The notes under the pieces: generated by a model | What the model saw: the letters and a program-made list of their open reading frames with translations, nothing else | What the model was told of the DNA's origin: nothing | The model's database searches: none | Shown here: positions 47,401 through 62,400 of the stretch, one piece after another | Layout of the letters: each line of letters starts with the position of its first letter | How positions within the stretch are numbered: the stretch's first letter is position 1 | Position numbers and translations under genes: made by a program | Assembly: GCA_008973525.1 (NCBI GenBank) | Contig: WACJ01000519.1 | Location: 1,922,001-1,986,000, forward strand | Direction: 5' to 3' | Length of the DNA stretch: 64,000 nt | DNA from: Stenopsyche tienmushanensis | Lineage: Eukaryota; Arthropoda; Insecta; Trichoptera; Stenopsychidae

Positions 47401-50400
47401 TTACCGCTGGCTGGTTCTATATAATCTACCGTGAATCCGTCGAGTTGCATCATTTCAGCGGGTTCGCTTTTTTTGTCTTTGTAAGAGCACAGAGCGAACG
47501 TGTACTGCGAGACTTGGACTAAAACCATATATCTTTTCTTCCATTTTCTCCAAACCGATTTACCAACGACGTATAAATAGCTAAAAAAAATCATTGCGTT
47601 GAATCATCCAAAAGTTTCTCACATACACAGACTTTCAGTATGGACACCCAAATACATACTACCGAGCAAAATGGAGGTGAATATTTAAACGACATTATAT
47701 TCTATATTTGCCACATAATATTCTTTCAAATAAAAAAGAAATTGTACAGATATCTCATATACGACTTGTTTTATTTACGTTTAAAAATTGAGCGTCTTTA
47801 TTGAAAGTGTCTGCATAATGAAAGTTGATGGAATATTACCCGGCGTGCTTCATATTGAGTGGCTTATCAATACGGCAAGCTATTTTAATTCTTAAATCTT
47901 GATCTGGAAGATTTTTTGGTACTGTCATCCTATGCCATTCGGGAGCCTGTAATTATATTTAATACGTTACAATTATATTTTTTTCGAGAACCGAGCAAAA
48001 AATAAATATGTTAAAGCATTTAAACTTACCTTGGACGTTTGAGGTGTCGGACGAAGAACCACTTTTCCCAATTCTTTATCCTCTAAAGCTAACATTCCCG
48101 GATTTTCTGTATAAAGTTTAACTTTAACCGCAGGCAGAGGTTGCGTCGTACTAAAGTCTCCTTGAGTATCCCACCTGATTTTAACATTTTTAAATGCGTA
48201 ATTAAATTATTTATATTTGCGACGTCCACGTTATATTAATATTTAAAAAGATTTACATCGGTTTTGAAGCCTCGGCCTGATCCGTTTGTAATTTATCTCC
48301 GCCCTCTACTTCCATAGTGCAATATACTATGCGATTGGGTGCTAAAGATTTTAAACCTTTAACTTCCATAACCACCACCTGGTGATTCAGATAAATGAAA
48401 AGGAGTTATAAACGTATTCCCGGTACAATCACGTCGGTGACATGTAAAATGTATAATATTATAGTCTAACGTACACGTATATTATATTAAACTTGCTGAA
48501 ATTCTATTATATTTCATAAGCAATAACAATTTGAATTGTCTTGCATCAGTTTTACTATATTTGTTCTATTGTATTCTATATTTCAAGCTTGAAACTTTAA
48601 AATAAATGCATTATTCTTGTTTTTAATTGCTCTCCGTTACCTTTTGTCTTATTAAATACCATACTTGAGTAATAAATATCAATTAAAATCTGTCACAAGT
48701 ATTAGAAATATTACGGTAATCGTTACTCCGGGGAGATCCCGAGTAAGAATTTGATAATTAAATGAGTTCGTCTATTAATAAGAACAAAATATGTGCTGCT
48801 TTTACTTATAACAAACGTTATATGATACATATTACATACATACATACGTAGAGGGCTCACACAGCCCTATAAGAGAGCCCCACCGACAACGCATGCCGCT
48901 ATTTCCGTCTGTCCTGAGCCTCCTCCCTCCAATTACCCAGGCCCAAACGTGCGGCGTATATGTCTACCTATCTATCCCAGCATAGATGAGCTCTTCCGAC
49001 GGGTCTACTGCCACTCGGTCTCGAATCTAATATGTAGCTAGAGGGACTCTGTTATGGCTCCGAAGCCTGAAATCTCGGACCTTCGATACCACCTTATATT
49101 TCTTAAAATTCATGGGCATTCCGAATGTAGCAGTAGCTCCGTCGACAGACGTAAGTGCCGCCATAGCTTCCAACTTCGATTTCGCCACAATGTCGATGTC
49201 GTCCGTAAAGGCTAAGTATATTATCATTCCAAGGATCTGCATGTCTCGATCTGCCCTCATAATTGCCTCCAACGCAATATTTAAAAGTGTCGTCACCTCA
49301 AAGAGTTCTGACACCGTTGGAGAGTACTACACTGGCCGACCCGGACACGCACATCCTCGACAGCTTCATCAGCTTACCCGGAATTCCCATCTCCAACATG
49401 GTTTTCCAGAGTTTTTTCCCGGTTGATGCTCAATGAAATCAATGAAAATGTAATGGAAGTCTTATTACAAAAAATTGGCCCACCTCGTTTGAATCCATAC
49501 TGGTATTCTTCGAGAAGTTGCTCCACAATAAGCGACAGCTGTCCGATCAGAATTATGACAAATAGTTTATAACCAATATTTAAGAGGGATATTGGAGCAC
49601 AAGGGCATATTCCCCTGTTTACGGATGGGACAAATTACGACCAATCTACACTCAAAAGGCATGATTTCGTTCTGTCATATTGACAGGATGAGTCCATACA
49701 ATCTGACGAACAGAGGGTCTCTTCTCACGGCGTTTCCTCCATGAAAACCATGCATACAGATCTCAAGCTTGCTCAAAGTAAGAAGGGTGGTTTCAACATT
49801 ATTTGATAAAATTTCTTTTGGTAGTTCTCCCAAGTCAACCGAAATACTGCCGAGAAGATTTTTTAAGTGACCTGAGAACATCCTGCACCCGACCAGCAAA
49901 GCTCCACTCTCGTTCCATTCTGTCTCTCTCCTCGCACAAATGTAAGCATCACTGCTGACACCCGTGGGAGAGTGAAGCCATGACATCTTTAGGCATATTC
50001 TCTCCCCTACGGCGAGCCTGCAGCTCTCATCAAACTACCCTTCGGTCTTACTTCCCCTTCCGATGCAGGACGCGGCGTGCCACCACTGCCAAGCGAAGGT
50101 CGACGATGCCGAACACACCATCACTGACTGTGAGGCTTGGACACTCCAGAGAAACACGCTGAAACAAGCACTCGGGGTAGCCGAGCTCAATGTTGACAAC
50201 ATGGTCCACAGCGTGATGGCAATCGAGAAGAACTGGGACCTTTGGCGCCATTACGCTGAAGAAATTCTGAGCGCTAAAGAAGGCAGTGAGAGAGAGAGAG
50301 GCACAGAGTGGCTCTCCAACACTAGAATAGGGCCAATTACTTAAAGCCAGACTACCTGTCTTCCTGAAGCAATGTAGAAAACAATACCAGGGGGGCTGAA

Positions 50401-53400
50401 AAGGACAAGGAAGGAGTTTAGTCAGTAAGAATCTAACACTACCCTGGGATCAAAACCAGGGTGTCTTATGCAAGATTCCCATCTCACAGGAAAAAAATAA
50501 AAATATTACAGCGTCGTTCTCCCACCACGTTTTCTCGACATCGACCTTGCCGCTTCCCGAAACGTCCCCACCTGTAAACCCCGTCTCGAAGGCCTTCGAC
50601 ATGTGTGATACGAAGCTCATGCGTATTTCCCGATCATTAAGAGCGTCAACGTCCCATTTTATCCCCATTCCGACCCACGTATCATTCTAACGTCAGCCAC
50701 ATCACTTCTGTGACGTTTGTCCACTAGCTCACAGTCAATCTGATTTCGAGTGACCCCGTTGGCAGACAACCACTTGAACTTGTGGCCTTTTAAATGCTCA
50801 AAAGTGAGCTCCGATCGTGAATCTGTAAAGGATCTCCCTACTATCTTTTGCATGGCAATGTGCTGTACGCCTTCTATAGTTTTTCATAAAAGGCGTCCTT
50901 GATGCTGACACCTGTCTCCTCTGTGGGAGCATACACACCAAGGATAAGTTATGCCCCTTACCTCTTATGGAAAGCGTACGTATTCTGTCGCTTATGGAGT
51001 TAAAATTAAAACAAACGATAGGGTCTTGTTCACGCTTTATCTCTGAGCGGTCCTGTCGTCGTTGTGCAAGATGGCAGCATCCCTATTTCAGAGGAGTTGA
51101 TGCTCTTGGATCGCCACCACGTCGAATCGAAACCTTCCAAGTCTGAACGTTCCAGGAATCGATAGTCAAAAACTGGCGGCACCTACCTGGGCACTTCCTA
51201 GATAAATGTCTAAATGCGTGTCGGTCTTCACGGCTCTCCAATATAAACTTTTTCGATATTAATATATTTTAAGTCTACGTACATGATTCATAATAATATT
51301 TTGTATGTGATGATAGATTATTTAATGGAAGCTAGAATGAGTATAATGTAATTTTAGTGTAAGTCTTTAGTCGTATACTCTGGAAGAATAATGTTCTGTG
51401 TTAGTAAATGAAACATTTTAAGCTATATATAGTGTATACAAAACCTCAAGTTGGAATGTGAGCACTACATCCATCTTAGTCAGTTGAGTATCACCATCGG
51501 CAGAGTCGCCCTCTAGCTTGGCCAGAGACCCTTGGGACCTAAAACAAAGTTGCTTACTCAACTTTGGACTTGGATCGCTGCCCCCGTGAGACCTTGCATG
51601 TGCACCACGACGCCAATTAAATACCACCACAATAACATAAACAAGGTGAGAAAGGGGTGTAAACAACAAGGAACATTTAATCATCAGGCACGGCCATGAA
51701 TGCGGACGACATCAACAAAAAGAAAGGGTAAAATGAAACAGTGATTTCGTTAAGGATTCATGTTAACATCGAGGCAAAATCAAATACATCAATTATGACC
51801 AGCCCAGTATAAAAACAAAAATTTTTAAAACGTGAAGAAGAGTATTTTGTGATGATGGTTAAAAAAGGATGTGATGGCGTATAATGATGGTCGTCATTCA
51901 AAGGTGGTTTTTTTTAATTATTAAATTATTCATTGGCAAAATCAGTGAGTAAGTTAAGAGAGTGAAACACCAAAGCGGTTTTTGTGCCCCATATATTTTT
52001 ATAAGGTTGAATATAGATTCGACATGGACAAGAAAGCGCCACCATAATCCAAAAATGAGTAAGCGTAAACAAATAATTTTTGATATTGCGTGTAAGTGTT
52101 TTATTCGTTATTTAAATACATTTTTAACGCAACGATAAGCAGTGAAATAGTTGCTAGAATAGATTAAGGTTTTGTGCATTTGGTTTTAAGAAATTGCATT
52201 TTCATAAAAAAAATAAGTAACGAAATGAAGATAGAAACGGAAGAAAACGAAACAAGAATATCTACAAAATATATTAAACAGATGATATTCTTCTTGACGA
52301 ATTAGAATCGTTTTAAAGGTATGAAAATCTTAGCAATAAGGCTATTTAGTATATACGAAGAATTTAACAGAATATCATCATGGACAGATAGAAGTGATTT
52401 CAGCAGGCATTATTCTTTATTAAGAAAGATCAAAAACTTAAAAGGAAATTTTAAGCGAAAGAAGATTTTGAAGATACGAAAGTCATCCAGAGAGTAAGGT
52501 TACATGAGCTCCTATGGCCGGGAGATTTTGTTTGCACCTGGAGGGATTCTAATGGTCAGTTTGTTTAATCCCGCATGTTTATCGGGCTTTTTTTTTTTGG
52601 TAAAGACAGCAGACAGTCATGCCGTGTATCCCACAGGCCCTATTATCAGCGCCACTATGCGATCTGTTCCGGATTTTACCGGACTAGTCACAGAGTGTCA
52701 CCCACCGCTCTTTTAACCGAACGAGTTCAGGTGCCCACCACTTTTGCTTCACGCCCTCCAAAGGAGGTGGGGTTCCCGCAGGAAGACTGGCTTAGAGGAA
52801 GGACAGAGGTTATCCTAAGATCAAAGGATCTATCTAGCGGGGTCACTGACACCACAAGTCCAATCTTAGTTTGCAGGGGTCTGCAGCAGATGACGGACTG
52901 CAAGCACTATCCTTTCCCCATGGTACTCGTATTGGTTTGGACATTTTTAGTATTTAGCCACGGAGACGAATCGCTGTCCGATCAGCCTAAAGCCGTTTTC
53001 CCTGTATACGCTAGATTATAGAGTTTACTTTTGTAACTAGCAGTACTACATCCCACTTCATGTTAGCTGGGCTACTTTCATTACCCCGACTGTCGCTCAC
53101 GTGCATAGGGTTGCCTTACCTTTCTTGGGGTTTTATGGATGGGCATCGTGGAGTCTAACACCCACCCAGAATTTGTCAAGACAATCAGAAGAGCAAGAAA
53201 CTGCTTAACAAACATACATTTTTCTTTACAAGGCGTAAGACTCTCACCCTCATGCCTGAAGATCGACGATGATAATCAGGGTTCAGCGAAGTAGCGCACT
53301 TAGAGTGACTACAACATACTGTACGCTATCAGAAGACGCCACACTGATGCTTACTGTAATACGGCCTATAAACCTGCTGGCACAGGAAAGGCAGGCAAGT

Positions 53401-56400
53401 CTGGAATGCCACCATTCGACTGCCCAGCATGGAATGCTTGACAGTATGAACCCTTCAATGTTAATAGATGCTGGACAGCATGGGATGCGTAGACCAGATA
53501 TACAGCGTGGGCTATGCAGCAAAAATAAGAGGCTGAGTTCAATAGAAGTAGAAAGTCCAACATAAACGATGTGCCCAGAGGGCATACACGGCAGGCACTC
53601 CAGTGAAATAGTCAACTAATAGCTGGGCGATAATTAAAGAGGATTTCAGTGGGTAAAATCTCACACAATCACTATAATAATGGCGTCTTTTGAGAATTTT
53701 TTTGGAGAATTTTTGTATCGCAGGATAATATTTTCTGGACTCTATCGCAACAGGGGATGAGATGAGAGTGTTCTAATCTCAGAATCCAAAAGACAATCAC
53801 TTCAGTGGTGTTATTAATTTTCCCCAGCCAATAAAAAGCTCAAGACGATCCATCTGTATTTTGAACACCAGACTCCACAGCACGTGAATTTTACAGGAGC
53901 TGCTGATGTCGATTGGAAGAGATATTTTTATCTATCCTCCCCTCTATTCACCCAACTTGGCGCCTTTGGACTATCATCTTTTCACTATAAAAGGAGTTTT
54001 TGAGTGGGAAACGATTTTCCAACGACCAGTTAGTCGAGGAAGATTGGCAGCGGAGGTCTATGATGCTGGCATACAAAACCTGTGAAGTATCCTATGAATT
54101 TCAATTAAATACGAGCATTCCTCGATCCTATACATATGTTGTAACCTTACTCTCTGGATGAACCTCGTATAAGCAGTTTGCTAGAACGTCACAAATGGAA
54201 ATGATTGGGATTCATTTATAAATTCTATATAAGGCTTATTAATCGACACCCGTTTAGTCCTCTTTAAAGAGCACACCTTGTTTATGAAAATCGGTAATGA
54301 TTTACCTCAACTGTCCTTGATGCCTGTATTAAAAAAAGAAAAAGAACGAACAAAGAAAAATAGCAAATATGCACACAACAATTAATTTCGACGTGAAGTC
54401 GAGTAGCTCAGAATTCATCTATCGACAATCAAAGACCATTGACTATTTCAGTTACTATTAACTAAAATCGACGAAGGAAATATGTATTGCATATAATATT
54501 AATAAAACCCTTTTATCTCTAAATATGAACATCTATTGTGACCATAAAAAGAAATATTGCCGACAATCATACCTTTTTATTGACAACTCGTTAAAAAAAT
54601 GCACAAAAAATTAATTCATTTTCTCGTTATACAATATTTTTATTACATTTCTAATTGTTCTAAATATTAATAAAGTATTTATTAAATTTTGGAGATAAGC
54701 TTAAGATCATATAATCGTAAAAGTATACTTCTATTGATAGTTTCATCTATATGGATTTTATGATTTCCAAAAAAATAGCATTGTATATCTATAGCGTTAA
54801 AACTTTTAAGCGTCTGTATTAGTAGAAAATATAAACTTTAAATGTGAACTTCATTTGCCATCTCTATATGTCTACATAATATTATTGATTCCAAAACACT
54901 CTTTTTGTATTCAAGGTTTGTTAACGTATATATTAAAATGAGAACGACACTCTATACAATCTTATTATCACATCCATTTTGGTAATATTGAAGGTATCCA
55001 TCCAATCAAATAATTTTAATACATGCAATAAAGGCCAAAACAGCCAAAAATACGTGCCGTTTTTGCACTTTTGTTTAGGAAAGTTATAAAAAAGGCAAGG
55101 GATGTAAGTTTTTTAATGTAAATTTGCTATGCGCTTTGAAAAAGTCGTTGTTCAGTTTATTTTGATTGGTTTTGCCATCAGGGAAATTAGACGAAGAATG
55201 ATCAACAAAGTAATATATTCCCTGGGGTTTTATGGGTGGGCGTCGTAGAGTTTAACACCCACCCGGGACCAAAAGGGACAGAGATGGACCAAGGGACTGG
55301 TTTAGTCAGTAAGAATTTGACACTACCATAGGACCCACTAGCCTCAGGGTGCCTTATGCAAGATACCCACACTAATTGTCCGAGTATATAAACGAACCGG
55401 ATTCATGGCTTATCCACTCCAAAACACATTCCAAATACAAACAATGGTTGATGGTTAATTCTTTTTGCTTTTAAATCGAATAGTTTCTACAGCGGTGGAA
55501 TTAAAAAACCGTTATGAATAGATTCATAGGGAGAATATATTATTGATAAAAATTGTGTTGTTATTTATCCTTGCACTCACAAAACTGATATTAAAAACGG
55601 CACGCATTTTTGGCATACGAACAAAATAGTTAAAATACGCCATTTTCATGATCGTTAAAGTCGACATTGGCATCATACGTTCATTCATTTTTTAAATGAT
55701 ACTAATTGTAAAAAATATAAGATTTAGTGGCTTTTTTTTATCTGTATGCCTCATTGGCTTACGACTTTTTGGATATATATTGATTGCTTAAATATAAACG
55801 TTCATAGAATGTCTTATATACCTTCAGCATAATATGTACATTTTAAAAAAATTATTTGATATGGACTTGACTTTGATATGACGGTTTTAAAACTAAATAT
55901 GTATCAAAATGTGATTTTATGCGGGTAGTGTGTTGTGTGTTAATTAATGCGTTTACAAAAAAAAGCTTTTGGAATCGTTTAGCATTAATATATATAGCGA
56001 AAAATCATGGTGACTTACTTAAAACTTGCACAAACTGCGGTTTGTCTAAAATGGAAAGAAAAACGTACACAAAATAAATGAATAAGCGTAATGATAAAAT
56101 TGGATCAATTTTTTATCGTGTGACTTTGTGCACTAGATTAAAAGCTTTCGAATAAGCAAATACAAATATCTAGCGTGTATAGGTTCAGTGTTAAAATTGA
56201 TCCATTTATGCAAAAAGCTAAAATTGTGCAATCTACACTTGAATTTGCTTATAAATTTATCATTTATCATTCGTCATTATGTCAATTTGGCAAATCGAGG
56301 CGAAACGTTTAAATAACTCAACAACGCTATTGATCTTGATATGACGTATGATACATGGGAAAGTATTAAATAGTTTAAAAGACTTATTAATTTTTAAATT

Positions 56401-59400
56401 TGTTCCACTATGTTTTGCAGAATTATAAACTACGAATTTGAAAAAATGTTCTCCATAATCTAAGACTGCTAAAATGTATGTACATAATTGTCATGTTATG
56501 TAATATGGCCATAATAAATAATATAAATACTCCGGATAAATCCAAATGTGTCTTAAATGTGTATATTATTGTGACTAAGTAAGCTAAAAATGGTGATACG
56601 AGTGATAAATATATAAAAGTTGTGTCATATGGGGCGTTAAGCTTGAAATGTATTAATATAATTGCTTTTGGCATTTGTTGTATGTATAAAATAAAACGAC
56701 AAGCTATAATATTAACCCTTTCAGTCGCTGTGTACATTGTAATGTACAATAATTTTAAATGATTTTTTGAGGGCCAGTTTACGTATTATTGTTTTAGTGA
56801 TCGTTTGTACATCGTGGTGTACATCTTATTCATTCAGTTGGTATCCAAAAGACATGTTAGTTTGATTGTTAATTCTTCAAAGTGAGTCTTCAAATCAGAT
56901 GTCATTATATGAACATTTTTGGGATACAATTGAAATGCCAAGATATGAGGGTTATCCAGAAAGTAAGGTTACAAGGTTTTTTGAACGCTGGGGGAATGTT
57001 TTGTTTCAAAATTGGCACATCTAGCGTGTTGCCACAATAATGTTGTTCAGTCTGAAACAAAGAAAACTACTGGAGAAACGCATCATGGCAGTGTGGCAGT
57101 CCCAATGAAATATCTCTACAAAAGGTCGGTAGACACACCGACAGATCACAGAGTTGAAATAGTAGAACAGTAGGAAACATGGGCAGCTTTGTTACCACCT
57201 GACCCAGGTCTTTATAGGGCATGACTGCTTTAGAGCATAACTCCACAAAATAGCCAAGAAGATAGGAGTCCATCATTGTGGATCAACCAACGACGATGCC
57301 GCACACGCTATGTTCGACTGTCCAGCATGCACAGTATGGTCCCTGTATACTGAAAGATGCTAGGGCATAAAATGCGTGGACCAGATGTATAACGTATATT
57401 ATGCAGCAAAAGGAAAAGGTCAAGCGCGATAGACGTAAAAGTCCAACATAAATTCTGAGCCCAGGAGGCATACATGGCTGCCACTCTAGTGCAATACTTA
57501 AGTAGTAGCCGGATGGCAGCTGAGATAGATAGATAGAGAAGATAGAGAAGATAAAAAGAGTTTTAGTGGGTAGAAATCTCACACTACCATCAGAATGGTC
57601 GTGTCGTTTGAATTTTTCTCTTTTGAAAAAAAAAGTTTGCTCAGAGAAGGCTCATGATGCTCACACCATAGTGCCGTTAAAATCGCTTGAGTTTTTGGAT
57701 CATTTTGCACAGGAGGGAGAATCTTTTATGGACTCTATCATGATAGGGGATGAGACGTGGGTGTCCAAACCCCGGAATCCAAAAGACAATCACTTCAGCG
57801 GTGTCATTAATTTTCCCCAGCCAATAAAAAGCCCAAGACGACTCATCTGTATTTTGGGACCTCAAAGGGTCCTTTTGGTGGATTTTGTATCTAAAGGGAC
57901 TGGCATTAATGCAGAGACTTACTGACCTAAAAAAAAGCTCAGAAGAGCCATTCAGAGAAGGGAAATGCTAATCTGAGGAGTCAGCCTTCTGCATGATAAC
58001 GCCAGACTCTACACTACGTGAATTTCACAGGAGCTGCTAACGTTGTTTAAATGGGATATTATTGTCAAAGTCTCTCCCCTTTTTATCCGACTTGGCGCCT
58101 TTAGACTATCACTTTTTCACTAAACTAAATGAGTTTTTGGGTAGGAAACTTTTTTCCAAAAAATGTTTTATCCTTATTTTCTGGATGACCCTTGTAGCAG
58201 TAGGTAAACCAATCAAGATGAAGATCATGTGCGCTTCAAAGTTTTCCTCCCCCGGAACAAACTATAGCGGAATAAATTTTAAAAAATTAAATAATTTTTT
58301 TTTTAATAATTTAATTTGAAAAAAAATATTTTTATCTATTTAAATGTAATAAAAATACATTATTTTAATAAACCGATCAAATTTGGCGATTTAAAAACGA
58401 TTTTACAGCGCTCCGGCCCATTTGTACATTACAATGTACACACTGTTTTTTTCTGAAAAATGAAAAAGTCGGATCTGAAAGGGTTAAACAATCTAATATT
58501 TTGTATGTAATTGTAAGTTTTGCTATGTTACGCTTAAAAATTTGCAAAAATCACTGAAATATATCAAGTATATATATTTGTATTGTATAAAAGATAAATT
58601 ACTACATTAAATTGTACTATAAAAATTAATAAGTATACTAGAATTAATCTCATACCATTAGAATTTGATTGCCTATCGTGTGTTTTATATATTATTGTGT
58701 AAAATTGAGGCAGTTCTCTTCGAATTTCTGATGTATATTTCTAATTGTCTATCGTATATATATTTGTTACTATGTCCATTCGGAAAATATACAGTAAAAC
58801 TTGTCGATATTGAATTAAATCGTTAAGAAAATCATAAAAAAACAACGATTTCTGATTTGCTCGTTTTGTATACATTGGATGTGTAAAAGTGTACTGTGAA
58901 AGATTAGTATCAAAAAATTAAAACCCGTTTCATCGTGGGTCTTACATTAAGACATGAAGGCTGTTTATCCTCGTGCACCTTCCCCTCCAAATAAGATTAA
59001 GCGTTGCAATTTTATAATATAAAAAGCGTCAATGTACATGTTTCCCAATTGCAACCTTAACATAGTACACAGGGCGATAAAAATAACATTTCAAACATGA
59101 AAATAAAGATTCAAAAACGACTGTTCAAAATTTAAACAACATGTGAATTGGTAGTTATTGACACATGCTGGTTTTTGTGCAGAAGTGACGTTGCTTCAGA
59201 AGGCATCGAATCGTATTCAAAGACGGGGAATCTTAAGATATTAATACAGATAGCTTATATATATTACAGTCAAAACCCGTATATAGTTAGAACGCGTTTT
59301 AACTAGTTTATACTGGATGACTCTGTTATGACTAGAATTTACTGCTGGTCAAAAATGAATTTCCAAGACAGCAGCCTTAGGAACAAGGCCAAAAGTTTGT

Positions 59401-62400
59401 ACATTGTGTATGGAGATCAGGCGTGGACAAGAGGACCCTGTCGTCCGTTTTAAATTTGAATCCAATTAGCGATAAGATATGTACGCTTCGCATAAGAAGT
59501 AAAGGACATATCCTTGGTGTGTGTGTGTGTATGCTCCCACAGAGGACACAGGTGACAGCATCAAGGATGCCTTCCATTAACAACTACAGAAGGCGTACAG
59601 TTCTCTGCCTTCTTTAGGTTGTATAGTTGTCTGCCGACAGGGTCACCCAAAGATAGATTGACCATGTGTTTTTTTGGGTTTGTTTTGCAAAGGGAACGTT
59701 TGCCTTCTGTAATCGGCAGTTCCACATTCCACTTTACGGGTACGCAGCACAGGATAGGCAACGTACCCAACTCATATTAGCTGAGCTACCCCAGGCTGCT
59801 ATTACCCGCTATTACAGATGTAACGCATCCAGTATAAATTAATTTCAACTAGTAAAAATGCGTTCTAACTTAATTCGGGTTTTGACTATAACATATGTAC
59901 ATATTTTATAAAACTGCTATTTCGGCGTATTGAAAAAAGTTTTACTGTATATGAATTTTTCTTGAATCTCATTTTTAAACATGTATTTTAATATCCAAAA
60001 TATGAGAATGATCAGTGTTTGAGAATAAAAATCTAAAATGCACACAGAAATTAGATATTATAAATAACTTCATTCAAGGCTTATTAAAATCAATCGTTAT
60101 TAAAATTTAAAATATCAAAATGCTATAAAAAACAGCGACGATTGGATTCGACGGTCGGATCGGAAACACTTTGATATTTTTTATTAAGAAGTTAAAAATT
60201 GATAAGTAGTTTATTAAAAATTCACTCTCACTAATGTTACAAACAACACAGCTATGAATCAAATTCGATAACACTACTAAACTAGCAAAACCATGTACAT
60301 TTTAAACTATTAAAAATACCTGTGATTGTATTTTTTTATTTTATGAAGACCGTATTTCGAGTCCATATTTCCTTTGGAAACGGGCAACGACTCGAGGTTC
60401 GCCATTAGGAGATTGATCGACGATTTGAGCTCTTCTATATACAAAGATTCCATCTCCTTCAGTACAAATTTTGGCATAAGTTTACGATTCTGAAAGCATA
60501 AGCAAAATTACGTTAACTGTTATCATCGCTCTCTATTTATTGGTCGGCGAATGTATATACCTTTTCCATTTCGGTAACCCGTTGCATTCTTCCATCTAAT
60601 TCTCTTCGGATAGCTGCAGGCCTGTTCGTCTGCAGAATCCAACTATAATTCATATATTCACATTCGGTTATAAATATAATATAACAGTACGTAGTTTCAT
60701 ATTAAATAAATACTCACAAGTAAGGCATTGAAGAGTAATTGGTGTTCGAATTTCTTAATTCCAAGAATTTGTTGAAACATATCGTACAATTGTTCCTTGG
60801 AAAGGATGCATTCGGCGTTGAGGCTCTGCTGTTGAAGTCTCGACGGTCTTTTAGAGTCGTCATCGCCGGGTATTCCTGATGCTTTTAATTTCAATTCAAA
60901 TGAGATTTGTTTATCATCAACTCTAGAATAAATCTAAACGTTTTATTTTATAAAATGCGTCCAAAAGCGAAAGAATCTTTCATAACATGTGAGCAGCGTA
61001 TAACGTTAATTCATATAACGTTGTGTTTTAAAAGGGCTTAAATATAAAAAATGTATCGTTTACTCTCGTTACTTAATTCAACGCTAGATATGTATATTCT
61101 AAATAAGATTAGGTTTAAATTTAATGGATAAATTCATTTTGTATATGAGAAATATGAAAATCATTTCATGCTCTGTTTCATATTTAAATAGTGAATGTAA
61201 GGACGTGAATAAAAATGAATGATAAAGCGAGGATCAACAACAAATAGGAAGCAAAACAAATTCAATAAAAGCTTTAATATGCCGTTAAATAACCGTACGT
61301 GCTTAGGCAGCTAAATATGTGCCAAAAATTGCAGTTTTGCAAACAAATATTTCAAAAGCATTCGTATGTGGACATACTCAGCAAGATATATTAAAATTTT
61401 AATAAAAACTCCAGTGTATTCACACAATTATGTGCTTAACGTCGATCGTATTTGAGTCATTCTTACAAATAAAACTATAAATTCGAGACACATGCAACAA
61501 GTGTAATGTAAAATTTAATACTATTCATAAAAATAACTATAACTATTGCCTTTGAGCTAATAAAATAAGAAAATGATATAAATTTATATCATCGCCGTAT
61601 GTAAATTTTTCGTCGTTATTTCATAAACGTCGTCGATTAATCAATTTTTTTAAATTCTCACCATCAATTTATGAAATATCGAAGACGAATAACTTAAAAA
61701 ATATGCACATGCCATCATCAAATATTCTAATATATACTTGGAGCCGTTTAAATATCACAAATTCAATATGTACACTGCCTTTCAATAAGAACGCTTGAAG
61801 TTTGTTAAGTTATAACGGTGGTGTTATTCAAGCAATATTTATTAAATTGATTGCAAATTATTTGGTATTATGTGGCAAATTTTCATGGAAAATTTTATTT
61901 TGAAAAGCCTAAAAAAATCACAGTTTGATGCAGATTTTTTGTTTCGGTGTGTATTTATACCGAAACGAGATCTATAGATTTAACGCCGTTAGATTTTTAC
62001 TTAGGAGCTAATCTATACGTATAAATTGCATGCTATCAACGTCAATATAACGAACGCCTTCCAGTAAATTCAACCAGATAAATCTGAATACGTGGCATCG
62101 AACCGCGGCGGACAATTGAACGACGTTGTATTCCATATGTAATTTCATATAATATACTTTTATTAAATAAGAATGATATTTAATAGATGGCTTGTTTTAT
62201 TTGCGTTTATAAATTGAGCGTCCTTATTGAAAGACCCTAATAGTATCGGTTTTTAGATTGGAATCTTTTAATTCAAATACTAAGCCAATGAAATAGGATG
62301 GTCAGAAATGTCTCACCTGTGATCCCTGCAGAGATGTTTGTGTATTGAGTGAATGCGACAGACAGACAGACAGACAGACATAGATAATACATTTAAAACA

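Noticed and set aside
56423..56749. 108-codon hydrophobic ORF as a membrane protein gene
   Set aside because: It is AT-driven low-complexity sequence that runs into the left terminus of a TTAA element. There is no start context, homology or splice partner.
62354..62382. CRISPR-like or regulatory array
   Set aside because: It is a simple GACA microsatellite with no spacers.
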